A stretch of DNA of 64,000 bases, from positions 2,723,001 to 2,787,000 of the forward strand of contig NZ_CP009571.1 of NCBI RefSeq assembly GCF_000764535.1, written 5' to 3'. A model generated the notes under the pieces. It was not told the DNA's origin. It searched no databases and saw nothing but the letters and a program-made list of their open reading frames with translations. Shown piece by piece: positions 1 through 8,263 of this stretch; position 1 is the stretch's first letter; each line of letters begins with the position of its first letter. The translations under genes and the position numbers were made by a program. The DNA comes from Sphingomonas taxi (lineage in GTDB: Bacteria; Pseudomonadota; Alphaproteobacteria; Sphingomonadales; Sphingomonadaceae).

Positions 1-1450
1 GGAGATCGTCGAGCGCCTGGGCTTCCTCAACAACGTCGGCCTCGACTATCTCAACCTCGACCGTACCAGCGGCACCTTGTCGGGCGGCGAGAGCCAGCGC
101 ATCCGCCTCGCCAGCCAGATCGGCAGCGGCCTGTCGGGCGTGCTCTACGTGCTCGACGAACCCTCGATCGGGCTGCACCAGCGCGACAACGACATGCTGC
201 TCGCGACGCTCAGGCGCCTGCGCGACCTCGGCAACACCGTGCTCGTCGTCGAACATGACGAGGATGCGATCCGCACCGCCGATTACGTCATCGACATGGG
301 GCCGGGCGCCGGCGTCCACGGCGGCCAGATCGTCGCGCAGGGCACGCTCAAGCAGATCCTCAAGAGCAAGACGAGCATCACCGCCGACTATCTCAACGGC
401 ACCCGCCAGGTCCCGGTGCCGGCCAAGCGCCGCAAGGGCAACGGCAAGCAGCTCACCGTCCACAATGCGCGCGCCAACAATCTCACCGGCGTCACCGCGA
501 GCATCCCGCTCGGCACCTTCACCTGCATCACCGGCGTGTCGGGCTCGGGCAAGTCGAGCTTCACGATCGACACGCTCTATGCCGCCGCGGCGCGCGCGCT
601 CAACGGCGCGCGCATCCTCGCCGGCAAGCACGACAAGGTCAGCGGCCTCCAGCATCTCGACAAGGTGATCGACATCGACCAGTCGCCGATCGGCCGCACC
701 CCGCGCTCGAACCCGGCGACCTATACGGGCAGCTTCACGCAGATCCGCGACTGGTTCGCCGGCCTGCCCGAGAGCCAGGCGCGCGGCTACAAGCCCGGCC
801 GGTTCAGCTTCAACGTCAAGGGCGGCCGCTGCGAGGCGTGCCAGGGCGACGGCGTGCTCAAGATCGAGATGCACTTCCTCCCCGACGTCTACGTCACCTG
901 CGACGTCTGCCACGGCGCGCGCTACAATCGCGAGACGCTGGAGGTGAAGTTCAAGGGCAAGAGCATCGCCGACGTGCTCGACATGACGGTCGAGGATGCG
1001 GCAGAATTCTTCAAGGCGGTGCCGCCGATCCGCGACAAGATGGAGATGCTGGTCGAGGTCGGCCTCGGCTACGTCAAGGTCGGCCAGCAGGCGACGACGC
1101 TGTCGGGCGGCGAGGCGCAGCGCGTCAAGCTCGCCAAGGAACTCGCCCGCCGCGCGACCGGGAACACGCTGTATATTCTCGACGAGCCGACCACCGGCCT
1201 GCATTTCGAAGACGTCCGCAAATTGCTCGAAGTGCTCCATGCGCTGGTCGAGCAGGGCAATACGGTGGTGGTGATCGAGCATAATCTCGACGTCATCAAG
1301 ACCGCCGACTGGGTGGTCGATCTGGGTCCCGAAGGCGGCGTCAAGGGCGGCGAGATCGTCGCGGTCGGCACGCCCGAAGTGGTGGCCAAGGAACCGCGGA
1401 GCTTCACAGGCAAGTATCTCGCGCCGTTGTTGAAGGCGCGTGGCAGTTAG
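1..1450 (+). CDS. uvrA: UvrABC excinuclease subunit A, C-terminal part (5' end outside window)
   Basis: DNA-damage recognition ATPase of nucleotide excision repair, acting in the cytoplasm with UvrB. The frame is open from base 2, so the gene begins upstream; about 482 of the usual ~950-1000 residues are present. Visible in order: the ABC signature [13 protein letters not shown] with Walker B VLDEP of the first ATPase, a second Walker [11 protein letters not shown] (around nt 530-560), the zinc-finger pairs CEAC and CDVC that contact DNA (nt 830-915), a second signature [14 protein letters not shown] and Walker [11 protein letters not shown]. It ends in the usual KYLAPLL-type tail. Nothing looks damaged. 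It belongs to the GC-rich core genome, and the composition changes sharply just after its stop codon. Confidence 0.97.
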   Translation, partial: EIVERLGFLNNVGLDYLNLDRTSGTLSGGESQRIRLASQIGSGLSGVLYVLDEPSIGLHQRDNDMLLATLRRLRDLGNTVLVVEHDEDAIRTADYVIDMGPGAGVHGGQIVAQGTLKQILKSKTSITADYLNGTRQVPVPAKRRKGNGKQLTVHNARANNLTGVTASIPLGTFTCITGVSGSGKSSFTIDTLYAAAARALNGARILAGKHDKVSGLQHLDKVIDIDQSPIGRTPRSNPATYTGSFTQIRDWFAGLPESQARGYKPGRFSFNVKGGRCEACQGDGVLKIEMHFLPDVYVTCDVCHGARYNRETLEVKFKGKSIADVLDMTVEDAAEFFKAVPPIRDKMEMLVEVGLGYVKVGQQATTLSGGEAQRVKLAKELARRATGNTLYILDEPTTGLHFEDVRKLLEVLHALVEQGNTVVVIEHNLDVIKTADWVVDLGPEGGVKGGEIVAVGTPEVVAKEPRSFTGKYLAPLLKARGS

Positions 1451-1477
1451 GCGCAGCAGAAATGTTCCGCAATTTCA

Positions 1478-2527
1478 CTAATCTTGATAAGGTGCCTCAT
1501 CAAGAGGAAGGTTGCTATCGGCTCCGGATTGCAAAGTCATATGAATATTCAAGCGTACAGTAGCCGCAGACTGTCTGCTTTGAATTCCGTTTCCTTGATC
1601 ATCCGTGATAGAGATCATCTCCTTACCCCAGCAAGATGGGGTTTGCTGAAAGCTCGGGTAATGAGACGCCTGCCACGCCATCTCGCTGAAACCAAGGTCG
1701 TTGTCAGGGTCAGACCGAAAAATGTCCCAAGATGTCGGCCTTGGCAGATCTACACGTGATGGAATTTTGCCACCACCGCCGGTTGTTGATGGCCGCGTAC
1801 TTCCCCAGTCGCCATACGTCAGATCAGCACTGTTAAAGCGTTGCCGAACTGTAGCAAAAAGAACCCGCTCTGTTCCACTCTCTTCGCTATGACCAATGAT
1901 ATGTCGAAACGAACTAGGAAACGAGCTTGAGACCACTGCAATTTCTGCTTCCGGAATTGCGCCGTTTATTCGATCAACTACTGGCATGGTCCATGCCTCC
2001 AGCGCTTGGTAATCCCGCGACCATCCCGCGTCCACGACAAAGACGGTGTCGTGAGGTAATGGAGATCGCGCTGCAAACAGACGGGTAAAATGGGGAAATG
2101 CTATTCCGCGCTGCTGGTGGACAATGAGCCCCCTGTCCAATCGATCGGCATTGTTTATTTGGCGCGCAAGCTCCGCCCTTGATGTCGTCGGCAGCAGAAC
2201 CGGAACAGCCCCACGGATATTCGCTAACGTGCCATAATAAGCTTCAAAGCCATTAGCCTGATTGAAGAGAGCGTCAAATTCAACCTGAGCCTCCTTCTCA
2301 TTAGTATGCTCAAAACGCGATCCATCAAGGGCGAGCCCAAATGGATATCCGCCAGCGGCATCTATTACACGGTCCAGCGTTAGCTGGAACGAATTGGCAT
2401 TCTGCCAAGGCCGAGCCTTGAAAATAGGAAATGTGAGCTGCTTAACATCCGGATATAGATTACGATACGCTCCGATCTCGGCAGCGGCCGCCTTCATGAC
2501 TACGACATAGTTTATGTTTTGAAGCAC
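1478..2527 (-). CDS. Beta family protein (PF14350-like)
   Basis: A 349-residue protein resembling the 'beta protein' family (Pfam PF14350) in length and in the opening pattern Y-V-V-V-M-K followed by a conserved P-I-F-K. The biochemical role of the family is not established; members are often found in phage and accessory-island contexts. There is no signal peptide or membrane segment. It lies 3 bp downstream of the ImmA/IrrE-type peptidase gene on the same strand, and with the small membrane protein upstream makes a compact three-gene set. Its base composition is much richer in A+T than the uvrA and aldolase regions on either side, which suggests horizontal acquisition. The family assignment is from memory of the sequence pattern and should be treated as probable. 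Confidence 0.6.
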   Translation of the reverse strand: MLQNINYVVVMKAAAAEIGAYRNLYPDVKQLTFPIFKARPWQNANSFQLTLDRVIDAAGGYPFGLALDGSRFEHTNEKEAQVEFDALFNQANGFEAYYGTLANIRGAVPVLLPTTSRAELARQINNADRLDRGLIVHQQRGIAFPHFTRLFAARSPLPHDTVFVVDAGWSRDYQALEAWTMPVVDRINGAIPEAEIAVVSSSFPSSFRHIIGHSEESGTERVLFATVRQRFNSADLTYGDWGSTRPSTTGGGGKIPSRVDLPRPTSWDIFRSDPDNDLGFSEMAWQASHYPSFQQTPSCWGKEMISITDDQGNGIQSRQSAATVRLNIHMTLQSGADSNLPLDEAPYQD

Positions 2528-2530
2528 TAC

Positions 2531-3040
2531 TTAGCCGACACGAATTGCCATGGCTTGCTTCGATACACCAAAAGCGCTGGCTAGTTCCTGTACCACACGA
2601 TCCGACTGAATTTCACCTTTGCTCCGAACGGCCTCTGCAATTGCTCGCCTTGGCATTACAATGTCCGCTGCAAGGCGATTGGCTTCGGCCTCCGTTCGCG
2701 ATGAAAGTTTGGAGCGATACAAAACGGAGTCGACGACCCCAGCGTCAATCTTTTCTCGGTGAATGAGATAATGAGCTATCTCGTGAGCAATCGTGAAGCG
2801 CTGGCGTTCCTTCGACTCAAAACGGTTCACCTTTATAACAAACTGCCCATCGGCTTCCGGCTGAATCAACCCTGATATATTCATAGGCAATGTTGCAACA
2901 ACGACTTTCAGGCCTAGAGCATCCGCCAATGCTCCGACCTTTACGGGAACGTCCGACGAGAATCTTTCTAGAACTTCAAGATCCTGCGCTGGTATTCGTT
3001 CAATATGGCTATATTCAGTCAGAATACGGACTTTCTTCAT
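2531..3040 (-). CDS. ImmA/IrrE family metallo-endopeptidase
   Basis: Zinc metalloprotease-like protein of 169 residues (DUF955 / ImmA-IrrE family). The HEIAH zinc motif sits in FTIAHEIAHYLIH, and a downstream glutamate in EAEANRLAADIVMP supplies the usual third ligand. ImmA-type proteins cleave phage or ICE repressors, and IrrE-type proteins cleave regulators after DNA damage. No separate N-terminal HTH is visible; residues 30-60 form the small domain common before the protease. The C-terminal end (VQELASAFGVSKQAMAIRVG) looks like the winged or HTH-like tail typical of this group. The start lies inside the 3' end of the upstream membrane-protein gene (26-bp overlap), so the two are probably translated together. 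No cognate repressor gene is adjacent, so the substrate is unknown. Confidence 0.82.
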   Translation of the reverse strand: MKKVRILTEYSHIERIPAQDLEVLERFSSDVPVKVGALADALGLKVVVATLPMNISGLIQPEADGQFVIKVNRFESKERQRFTIAHEIAHYLIHREKIDAGVVDSVLYRSKLSSRTEAEANRLAADIVMPRRAIAEAVRSKGEIQSDRVVQELASAFGVSKQAMAIRVG

Positions 3041-3407
3041 TTCCCGGGTTTTTTAAGCCTTCAATTCCTGTATATGCGATATCGGCAAAAAATTGCTCGA
3101 ACTCTTTTCGGAGAGGCGCATCTTTTTCTAATTGCTTCGAAAAGTATTCCACAGAGTGTAGTCGCAACTTGCTCTCAAGCGTAGTCCAGCCGATAACTCC
3201 CGCAGCAGCGACAAATATACCCAGCACGGTGATCATTAAAGACAATGCGGTAAGGGTTATCGATAAAAAATCAGTGTACTTTATATCTTCTGCAGCAGGC
3301 AACAAAGGTGTGTGAAGCAAATGCAAGATCAACGTCGCCAAAGCACCAGCTATGGCTGCCACGGTGCAAAGTGCCAAGATTTTCAGGATCCGTTTCATCG
3401 ATTGCAA
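3015..3407 (-). CDS. Small two-helix membrane protein, unknown function
   Basis: A 130-residue protein with two hydrophobic segments: about residues 8-29 (ILALCTVAAIAGALATLILHLL) and 50-75 (ITLTALSLMITVLGIFVAAAGVIGW). A charged, lysine- and glutamate-rich cytoplasmic tail follows. No family is recognised. It is first in the three-gene AT-rich set, overlapping the ImmA/IrrE-type gene, so its product may be the membrane partner of that protease and the beta-family protein. This is inference from gene order only. Confidence 0.65.
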   Translation of the reverse strand: MQSMKRILKILALCTVAAIAGALATLILHLLHTPLLPAAEDIKYTDFLSITLTALSLMITVLGIFVAAAGVIGWTTLESKLRLHSVEYFSKQLEKDAPLRKEFEQFFADIAYTGIEGLKNPGNEESPYSD

Positions 3408-3448
3408 ATGCTAGATGACCTCGAATCGCATGGCAAGTCTTTGGCGAG

Positions 3449-3721
3449 CTAAAGCCCCGCCGCCCTCCGCAGCGCCGCGTTCATCCGCCCCTGCCAACCC
3501 GGCCCATCGGCACGAAACCGCTCGACCACATCGGGGTCGAGCCGCAACGTCACCTGCTGCTTGGCATGGTCCCGGAGCGGCGGACGGCCGCGCACAACGC
3601 CGTTCGGGCCGAGATACCCTGTCGCCGGGCGAACGACCTTGCCGCCGACCCGAAGCTCGGCGATCTCCATCATTTCCTCGGTCAGTTCAGGGGCGTCGTC
3701 AGGGTCAATCCAGTCCGACAT
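3449..3721 (-). CDS. brnA: BrnA-type antitoxin
   Basis: Antitoxin of the type II BrnT/BrnA system, 90 residues. The C-terminal half (QQVTLRLDPDVVERFRADG.GWQGRMNAALR) is the ribbon-helix-helix DNA-binding fold of BrnA. The N-terminal half, including PDDAPELTEEMM, is the toxin-contacting part. The start codon overlaps the 3' end of brnT by 17 bp, the normal toxin-first order of this family. BrnA is expected to bind BrnT and repress the pair from the palindrome upstream of brnT. Confidence 0.88.
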   Translation of the reverse strand: MSDWIDPDDAPELTEEMMEIAELRVGGKVVRPATGYLGPNGVVRGRPPLRDHAKQQVTLRLDPDVVERFRADGPGWQGRMNAALRRAAGL

Positions 3722-3971
3722 ATCTGATCTCCCATTGATGCATGCGCCGCATCGATATCACCCGACACCCGCCATCCCGCTCGGTCCACACGATCGCCAC
3801 GGCATCCCGCGCCAGCCACCCGTAGGTGATATGTCGCACTTCGCCATAGTCGAACCGGTCGTCGACCAATGTGCGGCTGCGGCCATCGAACACCGTCGCG
3901 GCATCCGCAAAATCCAGCCCGCGTTCGCGCAACACCTTGTCGCGCTTCCCGGGATCGAAGCTGATCTCCAC
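3705..3971 (-). CDS. brnT: BrnT-type ribonuclease toxin
   Basis: Toxin of 88 residues in the BrnT family (RelE-like fold, mRNA-degrading). It shows the family pattern: N-terminal FDP.K...L.ERG.DFADAATVFD, central D.RFDYGEVRHITYGWL, and C-terminal VISMRRMHQWEIRY carrying the basic and acidic residues of the active region. The start is a GTG at 3971, chosen because an AAAGGAG ribosome site lies 6 nt before it. An ATG at 3973 is in another frame and gives no BrnT product. The gene is followed directly by brnA and preceded by an 18-bp palindrome. Confidence 0.88.
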   Translation of the reverse strand: MEISFDPGKRDKVLRERGLDFADAATVFDGRSRTLVDDRFDYGEVRHITYGWLARDAVAIVWTERDGGCRVISMRRMHQWEIRYVGLD

Positions 3972-3980
3972 ATCCGCTCC

Positions 3981-3998
3981 TTTATGTAGCTACGTAAA
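3981..3998. promoter_or_regulatory. Palindromic operator upstream of brnT
   Basis: The sequence TTTATGTAGCTACGTAAA is an 18-bp palindrome with a single mismatched pair, centred on GTAGCTAC and ending 10 bp before the brnT GTG. Ribbon-helix-helix antitoxins such as BrnA bind inverted repeats at this position. It overlaps the ribosome-site region, so binding could block transcription. Confidence 0.6.
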
Positions 3999-4105
3999 TC
4001 ACCGCGTCAACGCATCACCCATGCATTATAGGCGCACCCACCCCCTGTCCTACACCCCCGCGCTTGGCATAGATCGTCGGTCCCCTGGACCGAATCGGAG
4101 GGACT

Positions 4106-4819
4106 ATGGCCAAGCCGTTCAAACCCTGGAGCAAGGCACGCTGCGAACGTCAGCGCATCCGCGACGCGGAGCTGCGCGCGCTGAGCGACCGCGCGATCAT
4201 GGCGGGAGTCGACGCGATCAACGCCGGCGAGGATGTCCCCGCCGCGATCGCCGCGGTCACCGGGCAGAAGCTCGACGCCGACGGCAATCGCGTGCGCGAG
4301 GACGATTTCTTCGAACCCCTGCTCCACCTGCGCCGCCAGCGTGTGGACGGCTGGAGCGCCGACACGCAACGCGCCTTCATCAGCGCGCTCGCCGACACCG
4401 GCTGCGTCAGCCACGCGTGCAAGGCGGTCGGCGTCCCCCGCAACAGCGCCTATGCGATGCGCCAGCGCGCGACGCACAGCGTCTTCGCGCTCGCCTGGGA
4501 CGTGGCGATCCAGATGGGGCGCAAGCGCCTGCTCGACATCGCGATGGAACGCGCGCTGGAGGGGCAGGAGGTCGCGATCTGGTATCGCGGCGAACAGGTC
4601 GGCACGCGCACTGTCCACAACGACCGGCTGCTCACCTTCCTGCTGTCGCACAAGCCGGAGCCGGCGCATCCCAGGCTCGCGCCGCACGAACTCGCGGCGA
4701 TGTTCCCGCGCCTGCTCGACCTCATCGACGTGGTCCAGCCGCACCCGGCGGCGCAACGGCTCGCCGCGGACAAGGCGGCGGCCGAGGCGGCGGAGCAGGA
4801 GGAGGATGACGATTATTGA
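4106..4819 (+). CDS. HTH-containing protein of unknown function (sphingomonad type)
   Basis: A 237-residue protein with no recognised function. Residues about 80-118 (WSADTQRAFISALADTGCV, then SHACKAVGVPRNSAYAMR) look like a helix-turn-helix of the kind seen in small phage terminase subunits and transposon-type DNA-binding proteins. The C-terminal tail is alanine-rich and ends in a run of acidic residues. The start has a GGAGGG ribosome site 4 nt upstream. A decamer TGTCCTACAC lies 50 bp before the start, and the stop codon overlaps a 54-bp hairpin-bearing repeat; both sequences recur near 28.6-28.7 kb without a gene between them. No other phage genes are adjacent, so a terminase role is not supported. 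Confidence 0.7.
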   Translation: MAKPFKPWSKARCERQRIRDAELRALSDRAIMAGVDAINAGEDVPAAIAAVTGQKLDADGNRVREDDFFEPLLHLRRQRVDGWSADTQRAFISALADTGCVSHACKAVGVPRNSAYAMRQRATHSVFALAWDVAIQMGRKRLLDIAMERALEGQEVAIWYRGEQVGTRTVHNDRLLTFLLSHKPEPAHPRLAPHELAAMFPRLLDLIDVVQPHPAAQRLAADKAAAEAAEQEEDDDY

Positions 4820-4871
4820 AACGATCGGCAGGGATCGTTTCCGTTAAGGTGTCCATCTTGTCCACGTTGCC
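4818..4871 (+). repeat. 54-bp hairpin-bearing repeat, copy 1
   Basis: Begins with an 8-bp stem GAAACGAT / ATCGTTTC around an 8-nt loop, followed by CGTTAAGGTGTCCATCTTG and TCCACGTTGCC. It matches the copy at 28677-28730 at every position except the loop and one base. It overlaps the stop codon of the HTH gene. Confidence 0.9.
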
Positions 4872-4985
4872 GCATTTTCGCCGCAATTCGGCGTCGGGGC
4901 CATGGCGCCGGAGGCTTGCCGATGCGGCATTTCCTGTCATCCTGCGGCGGAACGACAAGAGTCGCCGCGACACGAGAGGACAGCC

Positions 4986-5780
4986 ATGGCCACCAGTCTG
5001 CGCGAGCCCGCGCCCCCCGCCCCACCCAGCCTCCGCGACACGGTCAGCGCGGAGGAATGGGCGCTGCGCGTCGATCTCGCCGCCGCCTATCGGCTGGTCG
5101 CGCTCTACGGCTGGGACGATCTGATCTTCACCCATTTGTCGGCGCGCGTGCCGGGGCCGGAGCATCACTTCCTCATCAACCCGTACAATATGATGTTCGA
5201 GGAGATCACCGCCTCGTCGCTGGTCAAGATCGACATCGACGGCAACACCGTCTCGGACAGCCCGGCGCCGGTCAATCGCGCCGGCTTCGTCATCCATTCG
5301 GCGATCCACGCGGGTCGCGAGGATGCGGCGGCGGTGCTGCATCTCCACACGCCGCACGGGCAGGCGGTGTCGGCGATGGCCGAGGGGCTGCTGCCGCACA
5401 CGCAGACCGCGATGATCGCCGGCCACGACGTCGCCTATCACGACTTCGAAGGCATCGCGACCGAGCTCGACGAGCGCGAACGGCTGGTGGCCGATCTGGG
5501 GTCGCGGCACACGATGATCCTGCGCAACCACGGCACGCTCACCGTCGGCGCGAGCGTCGCCGAGGCGTTCCTGCGCATGTATTTCCTCGAGCGCGCCTGC
5601 GAGGCGCAGATCCTGATGCTCAGCGCCGGCCGGGCGGGGCTCAACAACCCCAATCAAGGGGTCGCCGAGAAGGTCGAGCAGCAATCGACCGGCCCCGGCA
5701 TGGCGATGCTCGCCCGCGGCCTCGCCTGGCCCGCGCTGCTCCGCAAGCTCGACCGGCGCGATCCCTCCTATCGGGAGTAG
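4986..5780 (+). CDS. Class II aldolase/adducin family protein
   Basis: Zinc-dependent aldolase-fold protein of 264 residues, cytosolic. The zinc histidines are visible in VLHLHTPHG and in the later RNHGTLTVG, and an acidic residue follows in the FEEITASSLVKID stretch. This matches the fuculose-phosphate aldolase/adducin head family. The substrate cannot be read from sequence; many members of this long-chain subtype have no assigned sugar. The start at 4986 is preferred over upstream in-frame codons because a GAGAGGA ribosome site lies 5 nt before it and the homologous part begins there. It precedes a lactate 2-monooxygenase-like gene, but a repeat element separates the two. Confidence 0.85.
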   Translation: MATSLREPAPPAPPSLRDTVSAEEWALRVDLAAAYRLVALYGWDDLIFTHLSARVPGPEHHFLINPYNMMFEEITASSLVKIDIDGNTVSDSPAPVNRAGFVIHSAIHAGREDAAAVLHLHTPHGQAVSAMAEGLLPHTQTAMIAGHDVAYHDFEGIATELDERERLVADLGSRHTMILRNHGTLTVGASVAEAFLRMYFLERACEAQILMLSAGRAGLNNPNQGVAEKVEQQSTGPGMAMLARGLAWPALLRKLDRRDPSYRE

Positions 5781-5788
5781 GAAGATCT

Positions 5789-5914
5789 GTTCGCGCAGAG
5801 GCGCAGAGACGCGGAGATGGTCCGGCGGCGCAGCCTCCTCCTTCGACCGCGATTGGGGAAGGCGATGCGTCACCCGCTCGCGCCCCCTCGGCGTCTCTGC
5901 GCCTCTGCGCGAAC
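5789..5914. repeat. Inverted repeat element with perfect 24-bp arms
   Basis: The arm GTTCGCGCAGAGGCGCAGAG plus ACGC (5789-5812) recurs as its exact reverse complement at 5891-5914, with 78 bp between. The element almost fills the gap between the aldolase and lactate-monooxygenase genes. Purine-rich GCAGAGGCGCAGAGAC-type motifs recur as dispersed repeats in many bacterial genomes. No reading frame is inside it. Confidence 0.9.
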
Positions 5915-5958
5915 CCATTCAGCGCTGCCGCGCGCACCCAGCTGACGGAGGCGAGGCC

Positions 5959-7125
5959 ATGCCCCATTACGGCGACTATCAGAATGCGATCTACGGCGCC
6001 GGCCTCGCCGGGGTGGTGCCGAAAGTGCCGGTCGATTTCGCCACGCTGGAGGCCCGCGCGCTCGCCGCGCTGCCGCCGTCGGTGCGTGACTATGTCCAGG
6101 GCGGCTGCGGCGACGAACATACCCAGCGCACCAATGCCGAGGCGTTCCGTCACTGGGGCATGACGCCGCGGATGATGGTCGATTGCGAGACGCGCGACCT
6201 GTCGGTGCGGCTGTGCGGCCTCACTTTGCCGAGCCCGGTGTTCATGGCGCCGATCGGCGTCACCGGCCTGTGCACGCCCGACGGCCACGGCGACCTCGCC
6301 GCCGCGCGCGCCGCCGCGGAGACGGGCGTGCCGCTGGTCGCCTCCACTTTGTCCAACGACCCGCTCGAGGCGGTCGCGGCGGCGAGCGGCGCCACCCCCG
6401 CGCTGTTCCAGCTCTACACGCCCAAGGATCGCGATCTCGCCGCCAGCCTCGTCGCGCGCGCGGAAGGCGCGGGCTACAAGGCCATCGTCGTGACGCTCGA
6501 CACCTGGGTCACCGGCTGGCGCCCGCGCGATCTCAACACCGGCAATTTCCCGCAATTGCGCGGCGCCGTGCTCGCCAATTACTTCAGCGACCCGGTGTTC
6601 CGCGCCCAGCTCGCCGTGCCGCCGGAGCAGGACCCCGCCGCCGCGATCCGCCAGTGGATGGGCGTGTTCGGCAAGGTCCTCACCTGGGACGACATGCCGT
6701 GGCTGCGCGCGCTGACCAGCCTGCCGCTGATCCTCAAGGGCATCTGCCACCCCGACGACGCGCGCCGCGCGATCGATGCCGGTGCCGATGCGATCTATTG
6801 CTCGAACCACGGCGGGCGGCAGGCGAACGGCGGCATTGCCGCGATCGACCTGCTCCCCGACATCGTCGCCGCGGCGGGGGGTACGCCGGTGCTGTTCGAT
6901 TCGGGCATCCGCTCGGGCACCGACGTGGTCAAGGCACTGGCGCTCGGCGCGACCGCGGTCGGCATCGGCCGCCCCTATAGCTACGGCCTCGCGCTCGACG
7001 GGGCGGCGGGCTGCGCGCACGTGCTGCGCTGCATCCTCGCCGAGGCCGACCTGCTGATGGCGGTCAACGGCTGGCCGACGATCGCCGCGGTGCGCAAGGC
7101 GGGCGCGCGGCGGCTCACCGCGTGA
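5959..7125 (+). CDS. Lactate 2-monooxygenase-like FMN-dependent alpha-hydroxy-acid oxidase
   Basis: FMN-dependent (S)-2-hydroxy-acid oxidising enzyme of 388 residues. It follows the mycobacterial lactate 2-monooxygenase closely from the N-terminus (GDYQNAIYGAGLAGVVPKVP) through GGCGDEHTQR, the VTLDTWVTGWRPRDL loop and the active-site YCSNHGGRQANGG, where the histidine and arginine act on substrate. FMN-phosphate binding LFDSGIRSG and GIGRPYSYG follow. The wild-type mycobacterial enzyme converts lactate and O2 to acetate and CO2. Whether this one is a monooxygenase, oxidase or dehydrogenase, and on which hydroxy acid, cannot be told. Its 3' end overlaps the convergent ATP-grasp gene by 11 bp. 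Confidence 0.88.
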   Translation: MPHYGDYQNAIYGAGLAGVVPKVPVDFATLEARALAALPPSVRDYVQGGCGDEHTQRTNAEAFRHWGMTPRMMVDCETRDLSVRLCGLTLPSPVFMAPIGVTGLCTPDGHGDLAAARAAAETGVPLVASTLSNDPLEAVAAASGATPALFQLYTPKDRDLAASLVARAEGAGYKAIVVTLDTWVTGWRPRDLNTGNFPQLRGAVLANYFSDPVFRAQLAVPPEQDPAAAIRQWMGVFGKVLTWDDMPWLRALTSLPLILKGICHPDDARRAIDAGADAIYCSNHGGRQANGGIAAIDLLPDIVAAAGGTPVLFDSGIRSGTDVVKALALGATAVGIGRPYSYGLALDGAAGCAHVLRCILAEADLLMAVNGWPTIAAVRKAGARRLTA

Positions 7126-8263
7126 CGATATGCGGCACGAAGCGCGCAGTGTTGCCGGTGATCAGCCCGTCCTCGCGGATGCCCATCCCGACGGGTTCGC
7201 CGTCGACCACCCAGCTGCCGATCACCGGGAAACAGCCCGGCGCCGGTTCGGGCAGGCGATAGATCGCCTGATAGACATAGCCTTCGTCGCCATAGTCCCC
7301 CGCCGCCTCGGCGACGATCCGCCCGCCGCGACGGATCGAGACGTTGGCCCCCTCGCGCGACAGCAACGGCTTGGCGACCGCATCGCCGTCGGGAATGTCG
7401 AAGCCGGCCGGCAACAGATTGGGATGATCGGGGAACAGCGCCCACAGCACCGCGAGCACGCCCTTGTTGCTCCAGATCATCTTCCACACCGGCTCGATCC
7501 ACGTCGTGCCGCCGGCCGCCAGATCCTCGACCAGCATGTCGGCGAACGACTCATTGGCGAGCCATTCCCACGGATAGAGTTTGAACACGGCCTCGATCGG
7601 TTCTGCCGCGTCGTCGACGAAGCGGCGGCGCTCGTGGTCCCAGCCGATCGTCTCGACCGCCATCGCCACCGTCTCGAACCCCGCCGCCGCCGCGGTGTCG
7701 CGCAGATAGGCGGTGGTGACGCCATCCTCGCCCACCTCGTCGGCGGCATGCGCGAAATGGACGCGGCCCGGCAGATGGTCGGCAAGGTCGCGCCACTTCG
7801 CCACCAGTGCCTCGTGCAGGCCGTTGAACTGGTCGGCGGCGGGGAAACAGTCTTCCTTCCAGCTCCACTGGATCACCGCCGCCTCCAGCAACGAGGTCGG
7901 CGTATCGCAATTGAACTCGAACAGTTTCGGCGGCGACGCGCCGTCATAGCCGAGGTCGAACCGTCCGAAGTTGAGCGCCGGCGGCTCCGCCTCCCACGCG
8001 TCGCGGATCGGCTGGTGGAAGGCGCGCGGGATGCCGAACCGGTCGAGCAGCCCGCGGTCGCCGACGATCGCCTCGCCGGCGGCGAGGAACAGGCGGTAGA
8101 GTTCGGCGGTCGCCGCCTCGATCTCGGCGATCTGCGCCGCGGCGAAATGATAGCAGACCGATTCGTCCCAATAGGGGCGGCCGTCGGCGGTGTGCCAGAT
8201 CAACCCCTCCGCCTCGACCTTCGCCTGCCAGTCGGGCCGCGGCGTCAGCGTGGTGCGGATCAT
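7115..8263 (-). CDS. Glutathionylspermidine synthase-like ATP-grasp protein (YgiC-like)
   Basis: ATP-grasp C-N ligase of 382 residues in the glutathionylspermidine synthase N-terminal-like family, as in E. coli YgiC/YjfC, without the amidase half of true Gsp synthase. Motifs seen: WDESVCYHF near the N-terminus, KLFEFNCDTPTSLLEA, WEWLANE and the nucleotide-binding KPLLSREGANVSIRRGG near residue 310. The YgiC/YjfC proteins are thought to be peptide or amine ligases, but their substrate is not established. The ATG at 8263 overlaps the stop of the upstream lipoprotein gene (ATGA), so the two are co-translated. A longer open frame upstream is only the shadow of the lipoprotein gene. Confidence 0.88.
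   Translation of the reverse strand: MIRTTLTPRPDWQAKVEAEGLIWHTADGRPYWDESVCYHFAAAQIAEIEAATAELYRLFLAAGEAIVGDRGLLDRFGIPRAFHQPIRDAWEAEPPALNFGRFDLGYDGASPPKLFEFNCDTPTSLLEAAVIQWSWKEDCFPAADQFNGLHEALVAKWRDLADHLPGRVHFAHAADEVGEDGVTTAYLRDTAAAAGFETVAMAVETIGWDHERRRFVDDAAEPIEAVFKLYPWEWLANESFADMLVEDLAAGGTTWIEPVWKMIWSNKGVLAVLWALFPDHPNLLPAGFDIPDGDAVAKPLLSREGANVSIRRGGRIVAEAAGDYGDEGYVYQAIYRLPEPAPGCFPVIGSWVVDGEPVGMGIREDGLITGNTARFVPHIVTR

Noticed and set aside
4106..4819. Phage small terminase or prophage remnant
   Set aside because: The HTH-like region alone is not enough, and no terminase large subunit, portal, integrase or att-like repeat lies nearby.
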